From assembly GCF_900111905.1 (NCBI RefSeq), contig NZ_FOKM01000002.1:372001-436000 (forward strand): 64,000 nucleotides of DNA, read 5' to 3'. The notes under the pieces are model-generated. The model had not been told where the DNA came from and ran no database searches. It worked only from the letters and a program-made list of their open reading frames with translations. Below are positions 8,435 through 17,972 of the stretch, in pieces. This DNA is from Rhizobium sp. NFR07. Lineage in GTDB: Bacteria; Pseudomonadota; Alphaproteobacteria; Rhizobiales; Rhizobiaceae. The translations under genes were made by a program, and so were the position numbers. Numbering within the stretch: position 1 is the first letter of the stretch; every line of letters starts with the position of its first letter.

Positions 8435-9555
8435 GCAGGACCTTCATCTATAGCTTTACTCCGCCGTCGCTGGACCCCGCCCCCGGCGCAACCATCGAGT
8501 TGGATGTCTCCGAAATCGAGGACGCCGGCATTCGCGAGGTGCTTCAAACTCCGGGCGCCGCTTACGGCGCATGGTCGATCCTCGATGGGCTGCTATCGCC
8601 GACCGGCATAGGCACGCCTTTCATCTTCAAGCAGCCGCTCGGGCAAGCTCGTGAAGTGAAGGTCGCGTTATCGGGCCTGTTCGGCAGATTCGTCGCCCGC
8701 GCCTATCTCGAACGCTACTTCGACCTCTCCATCTTTGCCCATCTCGGTAATCGTGTCGTCGATCTCGATCGACGCAAACGCGCCAAGATCGAGCGCCTCG
8801 CGCGAGGCGACCTACCCGACTGGATCGCGTGCAAATCCGATCTGACTTCGCTCACGATCGCAGAGGCCAAGGGCTGCCACGACCCAGGCGGAACAGCGAG
8901 GGCGCTTTCCCGCGCCTGGACACAGGCCGGACGGATCGACATCACGGTCAACGGTCGCAAGGCTACGGTGAAGCGGATCGCTATCGCCACGCGCTGGGGC
9001 GTGGCCAGTCCCAGCCCGGCCGACGCATATCTTTCCGTTCACGATCCGGTCGACATGGGCGAGGCCATCGACCCGCAAGACAAGGACGCCCCTTTCGTCG
9101 GCCTGCTTCGCCTGCATGTCGCCAGTATGATCGAACACCTCGGCCATGCCGAACTCGCCCGAGCGCTGCGTGATCTGACACGGCAGGCCCTCCCGCGTGC
9201 CTTGCAAAACACCTCGGCCCGAGCCCGCGCCACCTTGGACAATGCGGTGATTAGCGAAGTCGAGAAGGACGGCGATATCGGCGGCCTGGTTGGCGGGATC
9301 GTCACACGCGCGGGTCCGATCACCGATGCAAGCGCCAGCGCCGTCGATCAGGAGGCGTTGGCCCGGCTTAACCTTCGCCCGGTTTTCGTCGGCATCGATA
9401 GGGATCTGGTCCGTGCGGCAATCGACGGCGAAGCGGACACCATTCGCGGTCGTTTGGCCGCGAAGATCACTCCTGATGACTTTGCACGTCGGGACGGCGC
9501 AGGCGGCTGGATCATCCCGCTTGGCGCGGAAAAACGCACTGTCGGCGGCACCTGA
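8431..9555 (+). CDS. Putative PD-(D/E)XK-type nuclease, third gene of unnamed defence-like operon
   Basis: A 374-residue protein overlapping the previous gene by ATGA. Residues 129-147 show the layout of a PD-(D/E)XK active site: PDW at 129-131, then LTIAEAK with Glu145 and Lys147. A long helix precedes it (LFGRFVARAYLERYF, about 83-97). The C-terminal 150 residues are unassigned. If the motif is real, this is the DNA-cutting or sensing part of the operon. I infer the nuclease call from the motif alone and recognise no named family. Confidence 0.55.
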   Translation: MSRTFIYSFTPPSLDPAPGATIELDVSEIEDAGIREVLQTPGAAYGAWSILDGLLSPTGIGTPFIFKQPLGQAREVKVALSGLFGRFVARAYLERYFDLSIFAHLGNRVVDLDRRKRAKIERLARGDLPDWIACKSDLTSLTIAEAKGCHDPGGTARALSRAWTQAGRIDITVNGRKATVKRIAIATRWGVASPSPADAYLSVHDPVDMGEAIDPQDKDAPFVGLLRLHVASMIEHLGHAELARALRDLTRQALPRALQNTSARARATLDNAVISEVEKDGDIGGLVGGIVTRAGPITDASASAVDQEALARLNLRPVFVGIDRDLVRAAIDGEADTIRGRLAAKITPDDFARRDGAGGWIIPLGAEKRTVGGT

Positions 9556-9623
9556 GGGGGCAGCGCCAATATAAACAACAGATGGCGGTCCGCTTGAGAC
9601 GGAGCCACGGGGGGAGCCGAACG

Positions 9624-12248
9624 ATGGACCGACAGAATACAGACCTCTCAAACGAGGCTGCGGCGTTTGCCGACATACTAAAATGGTCAGTCGATCTGCC
9701 CGGCTGGCAGCGCGACGCCTTGCGTCGGCTATGCAGCCAGACCAAGCTTGAACCCGCCGATATTGCGGCGCTCGTTGCTGTCTGCAAGGGCGGCAATCCC
9801 GCAGCGCCGCTGGACGACAATCACATCCGCGATCCTGCCGCAAGCCATGCGGTTGTCAGCCTCGGCGCCTTGCATGGACTGTCGAATGTGAATGCGCTCG
9901 CGCCTGGCGAGCGGCTGTCCTTCGGCAAGACCGGTCTTACGGTGATCTATGGTGACAACGGGGCTGGCAAATCCGGATATGCGCGTGTCCTTAAGCAACT
10001 TTGCCGGGCCCGCTCACCGAAGGGCGACGCCATACTTCCGAATATTTATGCCGGTGCAGGTGGTGTACCGACCGCCAGCATCGACTTCTTCATCGGCGGT
10101 CAGAAGAGAAACGCGACGTGGAGCCAGGGCGGAACGGTCGATCCGATGCTGTCTGCCGTCAGCGTCTTCGACTCCCGGACCGCCAATGTCCATGTCGAGA
10201 ACACCAACGATCTTGCCTATACGCCCCTTCCTCTACGCATTCTCGCCGGCCTCGCCCAAGCGTGCCAGGATGTGAAGGCCGAACTGTCAGCCGAAATCCA
10301 AAAGCTGCAACAGCAGACACCCGTCGTCCTCTCGAAACCCGAATGCAAGCCGGACACGCCGGTCGGCAAGATCATCGCCGGCTTGTCCGGAAAGACCAAA
10401 CCCGACGCCATTGAAAAACTGGCAGGCCTGAACGCACAGGAAGAAGCTAGGCTTCAAACTCTCATTGCCGACCTCGCCAGCGATCCCGCCCGGACCGTCC
10501 GTCAGCTCCAGGCTCAGGAAACCCGTATCAATGCGGTGATCGAACAGATCAGCAAACTGACCGCCGCCGCCTCTGAGCAGAACCGGACCGCGCTACGCGC
10601 GGCTCATGGCCATCTTGCGACTGCGCGAGCGGCGGCATTGGCCGCGTCCGTCGATCTTTTCGCTGCGGAGCCTTTGCCCGACATTGGCTCGGACATCTGG
10701 AGAGTCCTGTGGGAAGCTGCCCGAACCTATTCACGCGAAGCGGCCTATCCCAATAAGCCCTTCCCCGAGACGGACCCCGATGCTCATTGCGTCCTGTGCC
10801 AGCAGCCGCTCAGCGAGGAAGCCGCCAACCGACTGAGCAGCTTTGAAGCTTTCGTTCAGGACGAAAGCAAACGTCGTGAAGAGGAAGCCGCCGCGTCTTA
10901 TGACGAGCTGCTCGAGCAGCTATCCTCGCATAGCTTCCCCATGAAAGATCTGCCCTCGTTCGTCGCTCTGATCCGCGACGATATCGGCCACGACGAGTTG
11001 GCGAAGACCCTTCGCCGCCAGATTGTCCAACTTTGCTGGCGGCTACGGGCAGTGCTTCGAACCCACGCCGGCGAGACTTTGCCCACATTGCCGCCGGAGG
11101 TGATCCCCGCGCCGGAGGGATTACGTGATGTGCTGGCCGGGATCGCCACGCGGATCGAAGGCCTAGAATCGGAGGCAGGCTCTCCCCAACGCGCCGCCCT
11201 TCTTATCGAGCGTGACGGCCTCGCCGACCGGAAATGGCTCGGCGTCGTACAAGCCGACGTTCTTGCTCAGATTGAACGCAGTAAGGTCATCGAGGCCTTG
11301 GAAAAGGCCAGCAACGATACGACCACAAACAAGATCACGATGCAGAGTGCCCGGATCGCACAGGCTCTTGTCACCAATCGCCTGCGGGGCCGCTTCGCGA
11401 TCGAAGTCGACAAGCTCGGCGTCGCCGGCCTCGCTATCGAGCTTCAACAGGCTAAGACCTCAGCGGGGGTGCCCTTTTTCCAGGTGCGTCTCATCAACAA
11501 ACCGAGTGAACCCGTCGGCAAGGTTCTGAGTGAAGGCGAGCATCGTTGCGTGGCACTCGCCGCCTTCCTCGCCGAGCTGTCGACCATCGACGCGCAGTCG
11601 GCCATCGTTTTCGACGACCCGGTTTCCTCTCTTGACCACCTGCACCGCGATCGGGTCGCCACACGCCTGGCCGAAGCGGGCGCAACCCGCCAGGTGATCG
11701 TGTTTACCCACGACATGGCCTTTCTGCTGCTGCTCGACGAAGCCTGCCGTGCAACCAAGGATCGCGAGGCAACGCCGGTCGCGTACCGACTGATCAGCCG
11801 TGGCGCCGATAATTCCGGCTTCTGCCATCAGGACCCGCCAGCCAGCGTCATGCCGCTCGACAAGGTGATCGAAGGCATGAAGGCTCACCTCGCCAATGTG
11901 AAGATTCATCACGAGCGCGGCGACCAGGCGAAATGGCTGCGGGAGGTGACGTCCTTCCAGGACCAGCTTCGCACTTGCTGGGAGCGTGCGGTGGAAGAGG
12001 TAGTTGGACCTGTAATCCGTCGCTTGTCGCGCAAAGTCGATACGACTGGCCTGATCAAGCTTACCATCCTCACGGATACCGACTGCGTCACGATGCGTGA
12101 GGCCTTCGGCCGTTGCTCGGCGCTCCTGCATAGTCAGCCCGGCGAAATCAATCCCCGCTTGCCCTCATCATCAGTAATCGAAAGCGAGATCAGCGCGCTG
12201 GCGAACTGGATCGCCGACATTCGAGCCCGGCAGGAGAAGTCCCTATGA
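9624..12248 (+). CDS. AAA_13/RloC-PrrC-like ABC-type ATPase with CxxC in the coiled-coil part
   Basis: An 874-residue ATPase. Walker A GDNGAGKS is at 110-117, an ABC-like VFDDPVSSLD with Walker B is near 660, and FTHDMAFLLLL follows as the switch-His region. Long helices lie in between, and HCVLCQQPL (Cys389, Cys392) sits between them like the zinc hook of Rad50 and RloC. The AAA_13 family includes PrrC and RloC anticodon nucleases. The C-terminal part here (REAFGRCSALLHS) is not clearly their nuclease, so activity may rest with the operon's other genes. I chose the ATG at 9624 because GGGGGGAG lies at the right distance. The upstream in-frame ATG (9582) has none. Confidence 0.75.
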   Translation: MDRQNTDLSNEAAAFADILKWSVDLPGWQRDALRRLCSQTKLEPADIAALVAVCKGGNPAAPLDDNHIRDPAASHAVVSLGALHGLSNVNALAPGERLSFGKTGLTVIYGDNGAGKSGYARVLKQLCRARSPKGDAILPNIYAGAGGVPTASIDFFIGGQKRNATWSQGGTVDPMLSAVSVFDSRTANVHVENTNDLAYTPLPLRILAGLAQACQDVKAELSAEIQKLQQQTPVVLSKPECKPDTPVGKIIAGLSGKTKPDAIEKLAGLNAQEEARLQTLIADLASDPARTVRQLQAQETRINAVIEQISKLTAAASEQNRTALRAAHGHLATARAAALAASVDLFAAEPLPDIGSDIWRVLWEAARTYSREAAYPNKPFPETDPDAHCVLCQQPLSEEAANRLSSFEAFVQDESKRREEEAAASYDELLEQLSSHSFPMKDLPSFVALIRDDIGHDELAKTLRRQIVQLCWRLRAVLRTHAGETLPTLPPEVIPAPEGLRDVLAGIATRIEGLESEAGSPQRAALLIERDGLADRKWLGVVQADVLAQIERSKVIEALEKASNDTTTNKITMQSARIAQALVTNRLRGRFAIEVDKLGVAGLAIELQQAKTSAGVPFFQVRLINKPSEPVGKVLSEGEHRCVALAAFLAELSTIDAQSAIVFDDPVSSLDHLHRDRVATRLAEAGATRQVIVFTHDMAFLLLLDEACRATKDREATPVAYRLISRGADNSGFCHQDPPASVMPLDKVIEGMKAHLANVKIHHERGDQAKWLREVTSFQDQLRTCWERAVEEVVGPVIRRLSRKVDTTGLIKLTILTDTDCVTMREAFGRCSALLHSQPGEINPRLPSSSVIESEISALANWIADIRARQEKSL

Positions 12249-12294
12249 TGTTACTCTGTCACGCCACGCCCTTCCGCTTTGAAGGTCACGCCTC

Positions 12295-13362
12295 ATGGTG
12301 AAATGGTCCGAACTGAAGCGCGCGTCGGACACCATTCTCGCGGTGTGGCCCCACTATCGACCGCTATTCGAACGCTGGTTCATGCAGGAGCTGGTCGACA
12401 AGGACGAACTCGCACCTACTTGGCGTGAGCGTTACGTGCCCGGCGACAATGATGCTGTTTTCTCGGATCATTACCCTGATCGGGAGGCTGCGGTCACAGC
12501 CGCCGATGCGCTCAACGCAACCTTGAAGCAGGCGTTCTCGACTCGTGCGATGGACTCCGTCGCCAAGCGATCGCTGGAACTGAAAATCGACAAGGCCTTG
12601 CAAGCCAAGCGTCGCCTGCAGGACGAAGAGGCGCTGATGCTGGCGGAGGCCTTGCGCCGTCATGCTGGTGACCAACGACCGGATGCCGGGTCGATCAAAA
12701 TGGCGCCCGAGGCCGAACGCTATCGACAGGACCTCGCCGAACAGCTGGCGATCATGCCCTATGTCAGAGTCGCCAAGGTCGGCCGGTCAAACAACCGCTG
12801 GACCCATTCCCTTCTTTACCTCGGCCTCGATGGCGTCTGGTCCAAACCCTATCATGTCGGAGAGAAGGCGGCCTTGACCGCCGAGCGTGCCAAGATCGCC
12901 AACGGATTCGACCTCAGCGCCAGCACGCACTGGGGGAAAGCCAAGGCCCGGATTCGCCAGATCCTTCTTCCCCGCGCCAATCAGTTGCTCCAGCTCGCCA
13001 GCGTCCAGCGATTGCTCGCTGAAGCCCTGGCGCGCGGCGAACGCGTGCTGGTTTCGAACGGCATCGTCTTCTGGTACGAGGATGGGGTCCTGGGTTGGCA
13101 GATCAAGGAAACGTCGGCGACACGCGAATCCGATGGTGCGACGATCTGGAAGGAAGGCACGATCCTGTCCACCAACCACGGCCGCCTAGTGGTGCTTCCC
13201 TACATTAAGGAGAACGGCGAACAAGTTCGCGGTCACACCAAGAACGGGCCGAACGATGGACGTGCCCTTCCGCGCCATCACGACCATTATGTGGAGATTC
13301 CCTTCTCGCTCTACGACGGTGATTTGATGATCGGTCTGTTCGGCGAGCTGCCTTACGAATGA
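12295..13362 (+). CDS. Hypothetical protein, last gene of the five-gene operon
   Basis: A 355-residue protein 46 bases after the ATPase gene and in the same direction. I do not recognise it. The N-terminal half is helical and charged. The C-terminal half is more beta-rich, with WTHSLLYLGLDGVW, VSNGIVFWYEDG and HHDHYVEIPF as visible blocks. The His cluster RALPRHHDHY could bind metal. Its place in the operon suggests a sensor, adaptor or immunity role. The next gene on its right is convergent, so this operon ends here. Confidence 0.5.
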   Translation: MVKWSELKRASDTILAVWPHYRPLFERWFMQELVDKDELAPTWRERYVPGDNDAVFSDHYPDREAAVTAADALNATLKQAFSTRAMDSVAKRSLELKIDKALQAKRRLQDEEALMLAEALRRHAGDQRPDAGSIKMAPEAERYRQDLAEQLAIMPYVRVAKVGRSNNRWTHSLLYLGLDGVWSKPYHVGEKAALTAERAKIANGFDLSASTHWGKAKARIRQILLPRANQLLQLASVQRLLAEALARGERVLVSNGIVFWYEDGVLGWQIKETSATRESDGATIWKEGTILSTNHGRLVVLPYIKENGEQVRGHTKNGPNDGRALPRHHDHYVEIPFSLYDGDLMIGLFGELPYE

Positions 13363-13445
13363 TTGGATAAGTATTTCGCCGACCAAAGAATATTTTCCTA
13401 AATAACAAAGTGTGGACCTAAGCATATCTGTGCCTTCAGCTCCCG

Positions 13446-14945
13446 CTACACGAAGTAGCGGAAAGAGGTTTCGGCGAGATCATCGTCGCCATACTCGTCC
13501 AGGATTCCGCCGACCCGGCGTGCGAAGGACAGAGACACCGGCCATTTACCTCGGATGTCCGCGGTATTCCAATTCATGCGGGTTAGATTAAGGACATCCT
13601 GCGCCGCGGCGACGGCGCTTTCAGCGCCGAGGCAGCGGACTTCGAACGGTTGGGGCACGTGCGGTCCCGGGTAGGTGCCGAGCTCGGGCATAAAGCCGGA
13701 CGTGAAAAGAAACGATCGGTCCTCATTTACTGTGCAAACTGTTCCAACTTTCGGCGGATAGGCGCCGTACCGCAGTAACCGAAACATACTAGGTACCAAG
13801 GTGACCATCGATACAATGGGTATGTCTTTGAGCGCCGCAGCGAAACCTTCCTGCTCGGCGGGATCAAAATACGAGGTTTTGTGAAGAACGACTCGTAGGG
13901 GTGCTCCACCTGTGCGCAATTCATATTCGGCGAGAACGTTCTGCGCGAGCTCGAACGCTTGCTGCTCGGAGAGATGCACATTTCGACCCTGCTCGGGTTC
14001 TACGGGAACACCCTCTCCGCGGATCGCGAACCCTTCACCGTCGCTCGAAAAAGCTTGAGCCAAGCTCGAACGAACAATAGCGCGTTGCGTCGTCCGAAAA
14101 TGATGGAAACTAATACCGACGAAGCAAGTGTCTGGCCCCGTCGGAGGCAGACGCCAGGGCACGCCACCAGCCTTGTAGTAAAGACCGACGGCAAAGTTCC
14201 AGGCACGGGTGGCCGGGTCTTGGTTTTTCGCCGTGTCGCTGAGCAGGGCGTCCGTCACCAGCTGGATAGGCAATCGGTTCCGTAGCGCGCGCGCTTTGAG
14301 CGCCAGCCTAAGATCACGCTTGAGGAAGTCCTCGGGCGTCTGTTCGACCTCATCAAGTGTGTCGAACAAGTCGAGCTGATTGCTAGGGCGAGCGCGCCGA
14401 ATCTCCCTGGCGCGCTTGCGCTCTGTTTCGGTCGCCTTGCGCTCGACCGAGCTAACCTTGCTGAAAACATCGTCGGGGATGCACATCAGGACGATGTCCG
14501 GGCGGTTTAGGTCGCGTGACGCCAGACGCAGATGCGCGTCAGAGTAAAGATCGACCACTCGCTGAAAGGCCTGATAGGCGTCGCCCCGCAAAGCATGAGC
14601 AAGCTCATCATGGTTTTCTGAGTTAAGCGCAATTGAGGACGCGTCTGGAGCGATCAGCTTCTTATGAAAAGCCTCATCGAAGCCAGGAAACGGCTTCTTG
14701 AGCAAGCTCGGTTCACCTAGGACTGGAACCTCCCCGCTGCAGCGCTCCAGCCAGCGCCGTGCCGCCGCCACCTGCTCCGCAGGTCCGATGATCCCGACAT
14801 GGACATGGTCCTTTCGGGCTGATCCGAAGCGTAGGTCGAAGGGGCCCGCCGAGAGAAGACCAACTTTGGGATCGGTGTGCGTGCTCGCGCCGCCGAACTG
14901 AAGCCGCGGCGGAGACAGTTCAATGATTGCGAGCTCAATCGACAT
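13446..14945 (-). CDS. Short prokaryotic Argonaute (MID-PIWI), catalytically inactive
   Basis: A protein of about 499 residues, the size of a short pAgo without N and PAZ domains. The first 50 residues (PRLQFGG, then GLLSAGPFD) are the usual start. The PIWI part begins near CFVGISFHHF, where active Argonautes have an Asp at the place of this Ser, so target cutting is unlikely. RVVLHKTSYF is another PIWI block. Short pAgos bind guides and switch on a partner effector when they meet foreign DNA. The partner gene lies directly upstream and overlaps it. The ATG at 14945 has AAGGTGAG before it; a GTG at 14957 is also possible. Confidence 0.85.
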   Translation of the reverse strand: MSIELAIIELSPPRLQFGGASTHTDPKVGLLSAGPFDLRFGSARKDHVHVGIIGPAEQVAAARRWLERCSGEVPVLGEPSLLKKPFPGFDEAFHKKLIAPDASSIALNSENHDELAHALRGDAYQAFQRVVDLYSDAHLRLASRDLNRPDIVLMCIPDDVFSKVSSVERKATETERKRAREIRRARPSNQLDLFDTLDEVEQTPEDFLKRDLRLALKARALRNRLPIQLVTDALLSDTAKNQDPATRAWNFAVGLYYKAGGVPWRLPPTGPDTCFVGISFHHFRTTQRAIVRSSLAQAFSSDGEGFAIRGEGVPVEPEQGRNVHLSEQQAFELAQNVLAEYELRTGGAPLRVVLHKTSYFDPAEQEGFAAALKDIPIVSMVTLVPSMFRLLRYGAYPPKVGTVCTVNEDRSFLFTSGFMPELGTYPGPHVPQPFEVRCLGAESAVAAAQDVLNLTRMNWNTADIRGKWPVSLSFARRVGGILDEYGDDDLAETSFRYFV

Positions 14946-17754
14946 CGCGCTGCTCACCTTCCCCGCGGTGATTGCCTTCCGGGCTTAATCCTTCTTCGCC
15001 CTCGTCGGGTTCGAGCGCGAGTGCCTCCAGCTCGGCGTCAAGCCTTTGGAGATCCTCATCGATCTCCGTGTCGCGCTGCGCCAACTCATCGAATGCCGAC
15101 ACGTTGAACGAGATTGTCGGTGTGCGATGAGACAGGAGCACTGGTGGCGCGAACCTAGCGAGATCGTTGTCGGCGCGATGCTCGAGGGCAAAAAGGCCCT
15201 CGGCTTCACCCGATAGGATCGCGAGCCAGAATGATACATCCTGGAGAACACTAGGATTAAAATCGCGCGCCGCGCGCCTAGTTGAGAGTGCATTGGTCCG
15301 CTCCCGGCTAATCGGGTTGCGCACACCGTCTCGGGTGAAAGCGTATCCGGGCGTGAGAACGACCGCCCAGTCGATGCCGAAGCGCAAGACCGAGAAGCTA
15401 ACCGCCTTATGCTCGTAGTAGACGACGTCGTCAGACTCTCGCTTGGTACGAGCTTTGACCACAGTCCGGGTCGCCTTACGTAGGCGCCCCTGATAACTGA
15501 CCTTCAGCTCGGGCTCATCACCCCTCGCAAAATAGGCCCTTCGTCGATCGTACTCGATTTGCAGCCCCTTTGTCTTCAGATGCTCGAAGAGCAACTCATG
15601 AAGCAGCTTCAGGGTCACGGCCTCCCCTCCGGGCATCCCAATTAGCTCGTTGAAGTCCAATACCTCGATCTCGCCGATGTCGAAGGGCGTGACCATAGAG
15701 TCGGAGAGCTCCTCTAAGTCATAGAGGGAATAGAAGCGGCCGTCGCTCACATGGCCCGGCGGAACTGCAAGCCCCTCCGCTGCGCGATAGAAGCTACGGT
15801 TGGAACTGGCGTTGGTGGCGGCGTGCCAAACCTTTGTCGGCATGGTCTCGATCGGAATCAGGTTGGACGAAAAGCGAACCGTCTCCTCAGCGATTGGCAG
15901 CGCGGTATTGGTGATCTCATCGACGGCTTCCGGCCTCGCCTCAAGGGTTACCGTGAATTGGGTGTTGTCGGCCGAAGGCCCGAAGTTCACCGCTCCGTTG
16001 TTATTCACGGTCGCAAGGACCATGTCGGAGAGGCCTGACCCCCGACGGTCCATTTGGCCGCCGCCGTAGAAGAGGTCAGATATGGCGGGGTTTCTATAGC
16101 CCTTGATGGGGCTGGTCCGCTCCGCGATCGCGTCCTGAAAGGATTGCCCCGCGACCTGGACCGCGATCTCGTCAACGAGGCCTCCGGGACTGATGACGGT
16201 GATCGACTTCGGTTCGACGACGACCTGGACCGCCTCGTCTCTATCATAATCGCGATGCACGATCGCGTTGACGAGCATCTCTTTAATCGCGATGGCGTTG
16301 TAGGCATTCACTGTGCGCGACACCTCGGCCTTGAGTCGGAACTGGAAGTTCACCAGCGCCAGAAGGTCGATCAGATCATCGAGTTGGCTCCAAAGGTTGC
16401 CGGTGACGGTCCTCTGAACACTGAACTCGCCATCTCGAGCCGTCGGATCAAGCTCGACGTCCTCGCCGAAGCGGCCCCGCAGCCAGTGGCCAGGGCCCGT
16501 TGCGCGGAACTCTACCCGAGCTTGAGGAAATTCCCGCGAAGGGTTGCGCGAAAATAGTAGCCAACCCGCGAGCGTCGGAACAAGTTGCCCTCCAACCGGC
16601 CGAACTAAGTCTAGCCGGTCGGTCATCTCCTCTACCCAAGCAGCGTCGACGTCCCCTGGCCTCCAGAGATCAGTTCGCTCCGCATATTGCCGCAAGCGCG
16701 CCTGTAGTAACGGCCGCTCGAACCCGGACAAGTCGAGGCCGTCCAGCGGGCGCATATCTGCAGGCATACCGCCCACGCTGTGCCCGGAAGGCCGACGTGT
16801 CGGCCGCGCCCCGGCCGCGATCATACTGGTTAACAGATCCTTCTCGAAAAGGTCATCGAAACCCCGGATCGGCACAAGCTGAAAGTTGGAGCCAATCGCG
16901 TCTGCCAACTGCTCGACCCAAGGTGAGGGAGAGCTGTCCAGTTCATTCTCGAGGACGCACCAGTAGACTCCATGGAGGAAACCTCCAGCCTCGGCCTGTG
17001 CCAGGAACAAATCTCGCATTACCGACGGCTCGGCGCCGCGATAGCCGACAGTGATAACCGGATGATCGCGAAGTAGTGGTCGCAAACGCTCGACGAGGAG
17101 CGGATCAAGCGATTGGACCTCATCGGTCAAATTCTTATCTGTGTAGTGCTTCACGGACCCATGGAGAAAGACGAGCTGCGGGTCGTGCGGCGCAGAATTG
17201 AACATTACGTAGTCAGCTGGCGTGCTGATGCTGACCAGTCTGTGCGGCCGGTTCTGCTGGATCGCCGCCCGTTCAAGGCATTGATCGAAATTAGTGGTCA
17301 AAACGGTCGAGATCCAACCCTGATGCAGGATCTGCGTAAGAGCGACGTAGCCGCGCGAGGGCGGCACCTCAGGTGGGCTAATGAGCTTTTCGAAGAACTC
17401 ACGGCGATCGCTTTTCACGCCCAAAAGATTATCGATAGCATCGGGATAGAGATCGGCAGGCGACAGGTCCGGCCTGTACCAAGGTTGGGCAGTGAGCCAC
17501 GGCCAATAATCGGATCGGCGAATAGTAAAGTCGTCCGGATGACGTCCGTTCTCTTTGCACCACGCCCAGCGCGCCACTTTCTCGACCGTTTTGCCTGCGG
17601 CAGGAACGCCTGAGGTGATCGATGCGCCGGCTCCCAATAAGAGTACTGGCTCTGAACTATCCATCAAGAGCGATCGCAACCGGCCAGGTGAGGAGGACCG
17701 CATCGCGGATGTCCTAGGCCTTGCTCCGGACTCGAGCCCTCCAGCTTTCGTCAT
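14935..17754 (-). CDS. SIR2 - GHKL/RecG-like - APAZ effector partner of the short Argonaute (SPARSA type)
   Basis: A 939-residue effector. The SIR2 NADase part (about 35-300) shows GAGAS (41-45), TTNFD (153-157), FLHGS (196-200) and VGYRG (236-240). A second part (about 340-610) looks like the C-terminal module of RecG/Schlafen-type proteins (HATPase_c_4): KEMLVNAIVHRDYDRDE and QMDRRGSGLSDM. The last 300 residues would be the APAZ domain that docks to Argonaute. Known SPARSA effectors are about 600 residues and deplete NAD+ after activation. The added middle part is unusual. AGGGGGGTGA directly before the ATG supports this start, though ATGs at 17703 and 17664 are in frame. Confidence 0.85.
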   Translation of the reverse strand: MTKAGGLESGARPRTSAMRSSSPGRLRSLLMDSSEPVLLLGAGASITSGVPAAGKTVEKVARWAWCKENGRHPDDFTIRRSDYWPWLTAQPWYRPDLSPADLYPDAIDNLLGVKSDRREFFEKLISPPEVPPSRGYVALTQILHQGWISTVLTTNFDQCLERAAIQQNRPHRLVSISTPADYVMFNSAPHDPQLVFLHGSVKHYTDKNLTDEVQSLDPLLVERLRPLLRDHPVITVGYRGAEPSVMRDLFLAQAEAGGFLHGVYWCVLENELDSSPSPWVEQLADAIGSNFQLVPIRGFDDLFEKDLLTSMIAAGARPTRRPSGHSVGGMPADMRPLDGLDLSGFERPLLQARLRQYAERTDLWRPGDVDAAWVEEMTDRLDLVRPVGGQLVPTLAGWLLFSRNPSREFPQARVEFRATGPGHWLRGRFGEDVELDPTARDGEFSVQRTVTGNLWSQLDDLIDLLALVNFQFRLKAEVSRTVNAYNAIAIKEMLVNAIVHRDYDRDEAVQVVVEPKSITVISPGGLVDEIAVQVAGQSFQDAIAERTSPIKGYRNPAISDLFYGGGQMDRRGSGLSDMVLATVNNNGAVNFGPSADNTQFTVTLEARPEAVDEITNTALPIAEETVRFSSNLIPIETMPTKVWHAATNASSNRSFYRAAEGLAVPPGHVSDGRFYSLYDLEELSDSMVTPFDIGEIEVLDFNELIGMPGGEAVTLKLLHELLFEHLKTKGLQIEYDRRRAYFARGDEPELKVSYQGRLRKATRTVVKARTKRESDDVVYYEHKAVSFSVLRFGIDWAVVLTPGYAFTRDGVRNPISRERTNALSTRRAARDFNPSVLQDVSFWLAILSGEAEGLFALEHRADNDLARFAPPVLLSHRTPTISFNVSAFDELAQRDTEIDEDLQRLDAELEALALEPDEGEEGLSPEGNHRGEGEQRDVD

Positions 17755-17972
17755 TCACCCCCCTAGGCGTCACCACCTTCATCTCAATCGCTGGAAACCC
17801 GAGTCAGATCGATTCCGCGTCATCCTATATATCAGAACGAAACGTGAATATGAATGGGCTTCAAGCTGGTATGCCGCTAATAGAGCTGCCGAGATCGTCA
17901 GCCATCACCGGATCGCTGACCCTTTATCCCAAACATCATATGCAGGTTGCTCTTCTTTCACACTTATTCTCA

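Noticed and set aside
8812..9843. 343-residue minus-strand frame
   Set aside because: Antisense to the third gene of the five-gene operon; no motif or ribosome site.
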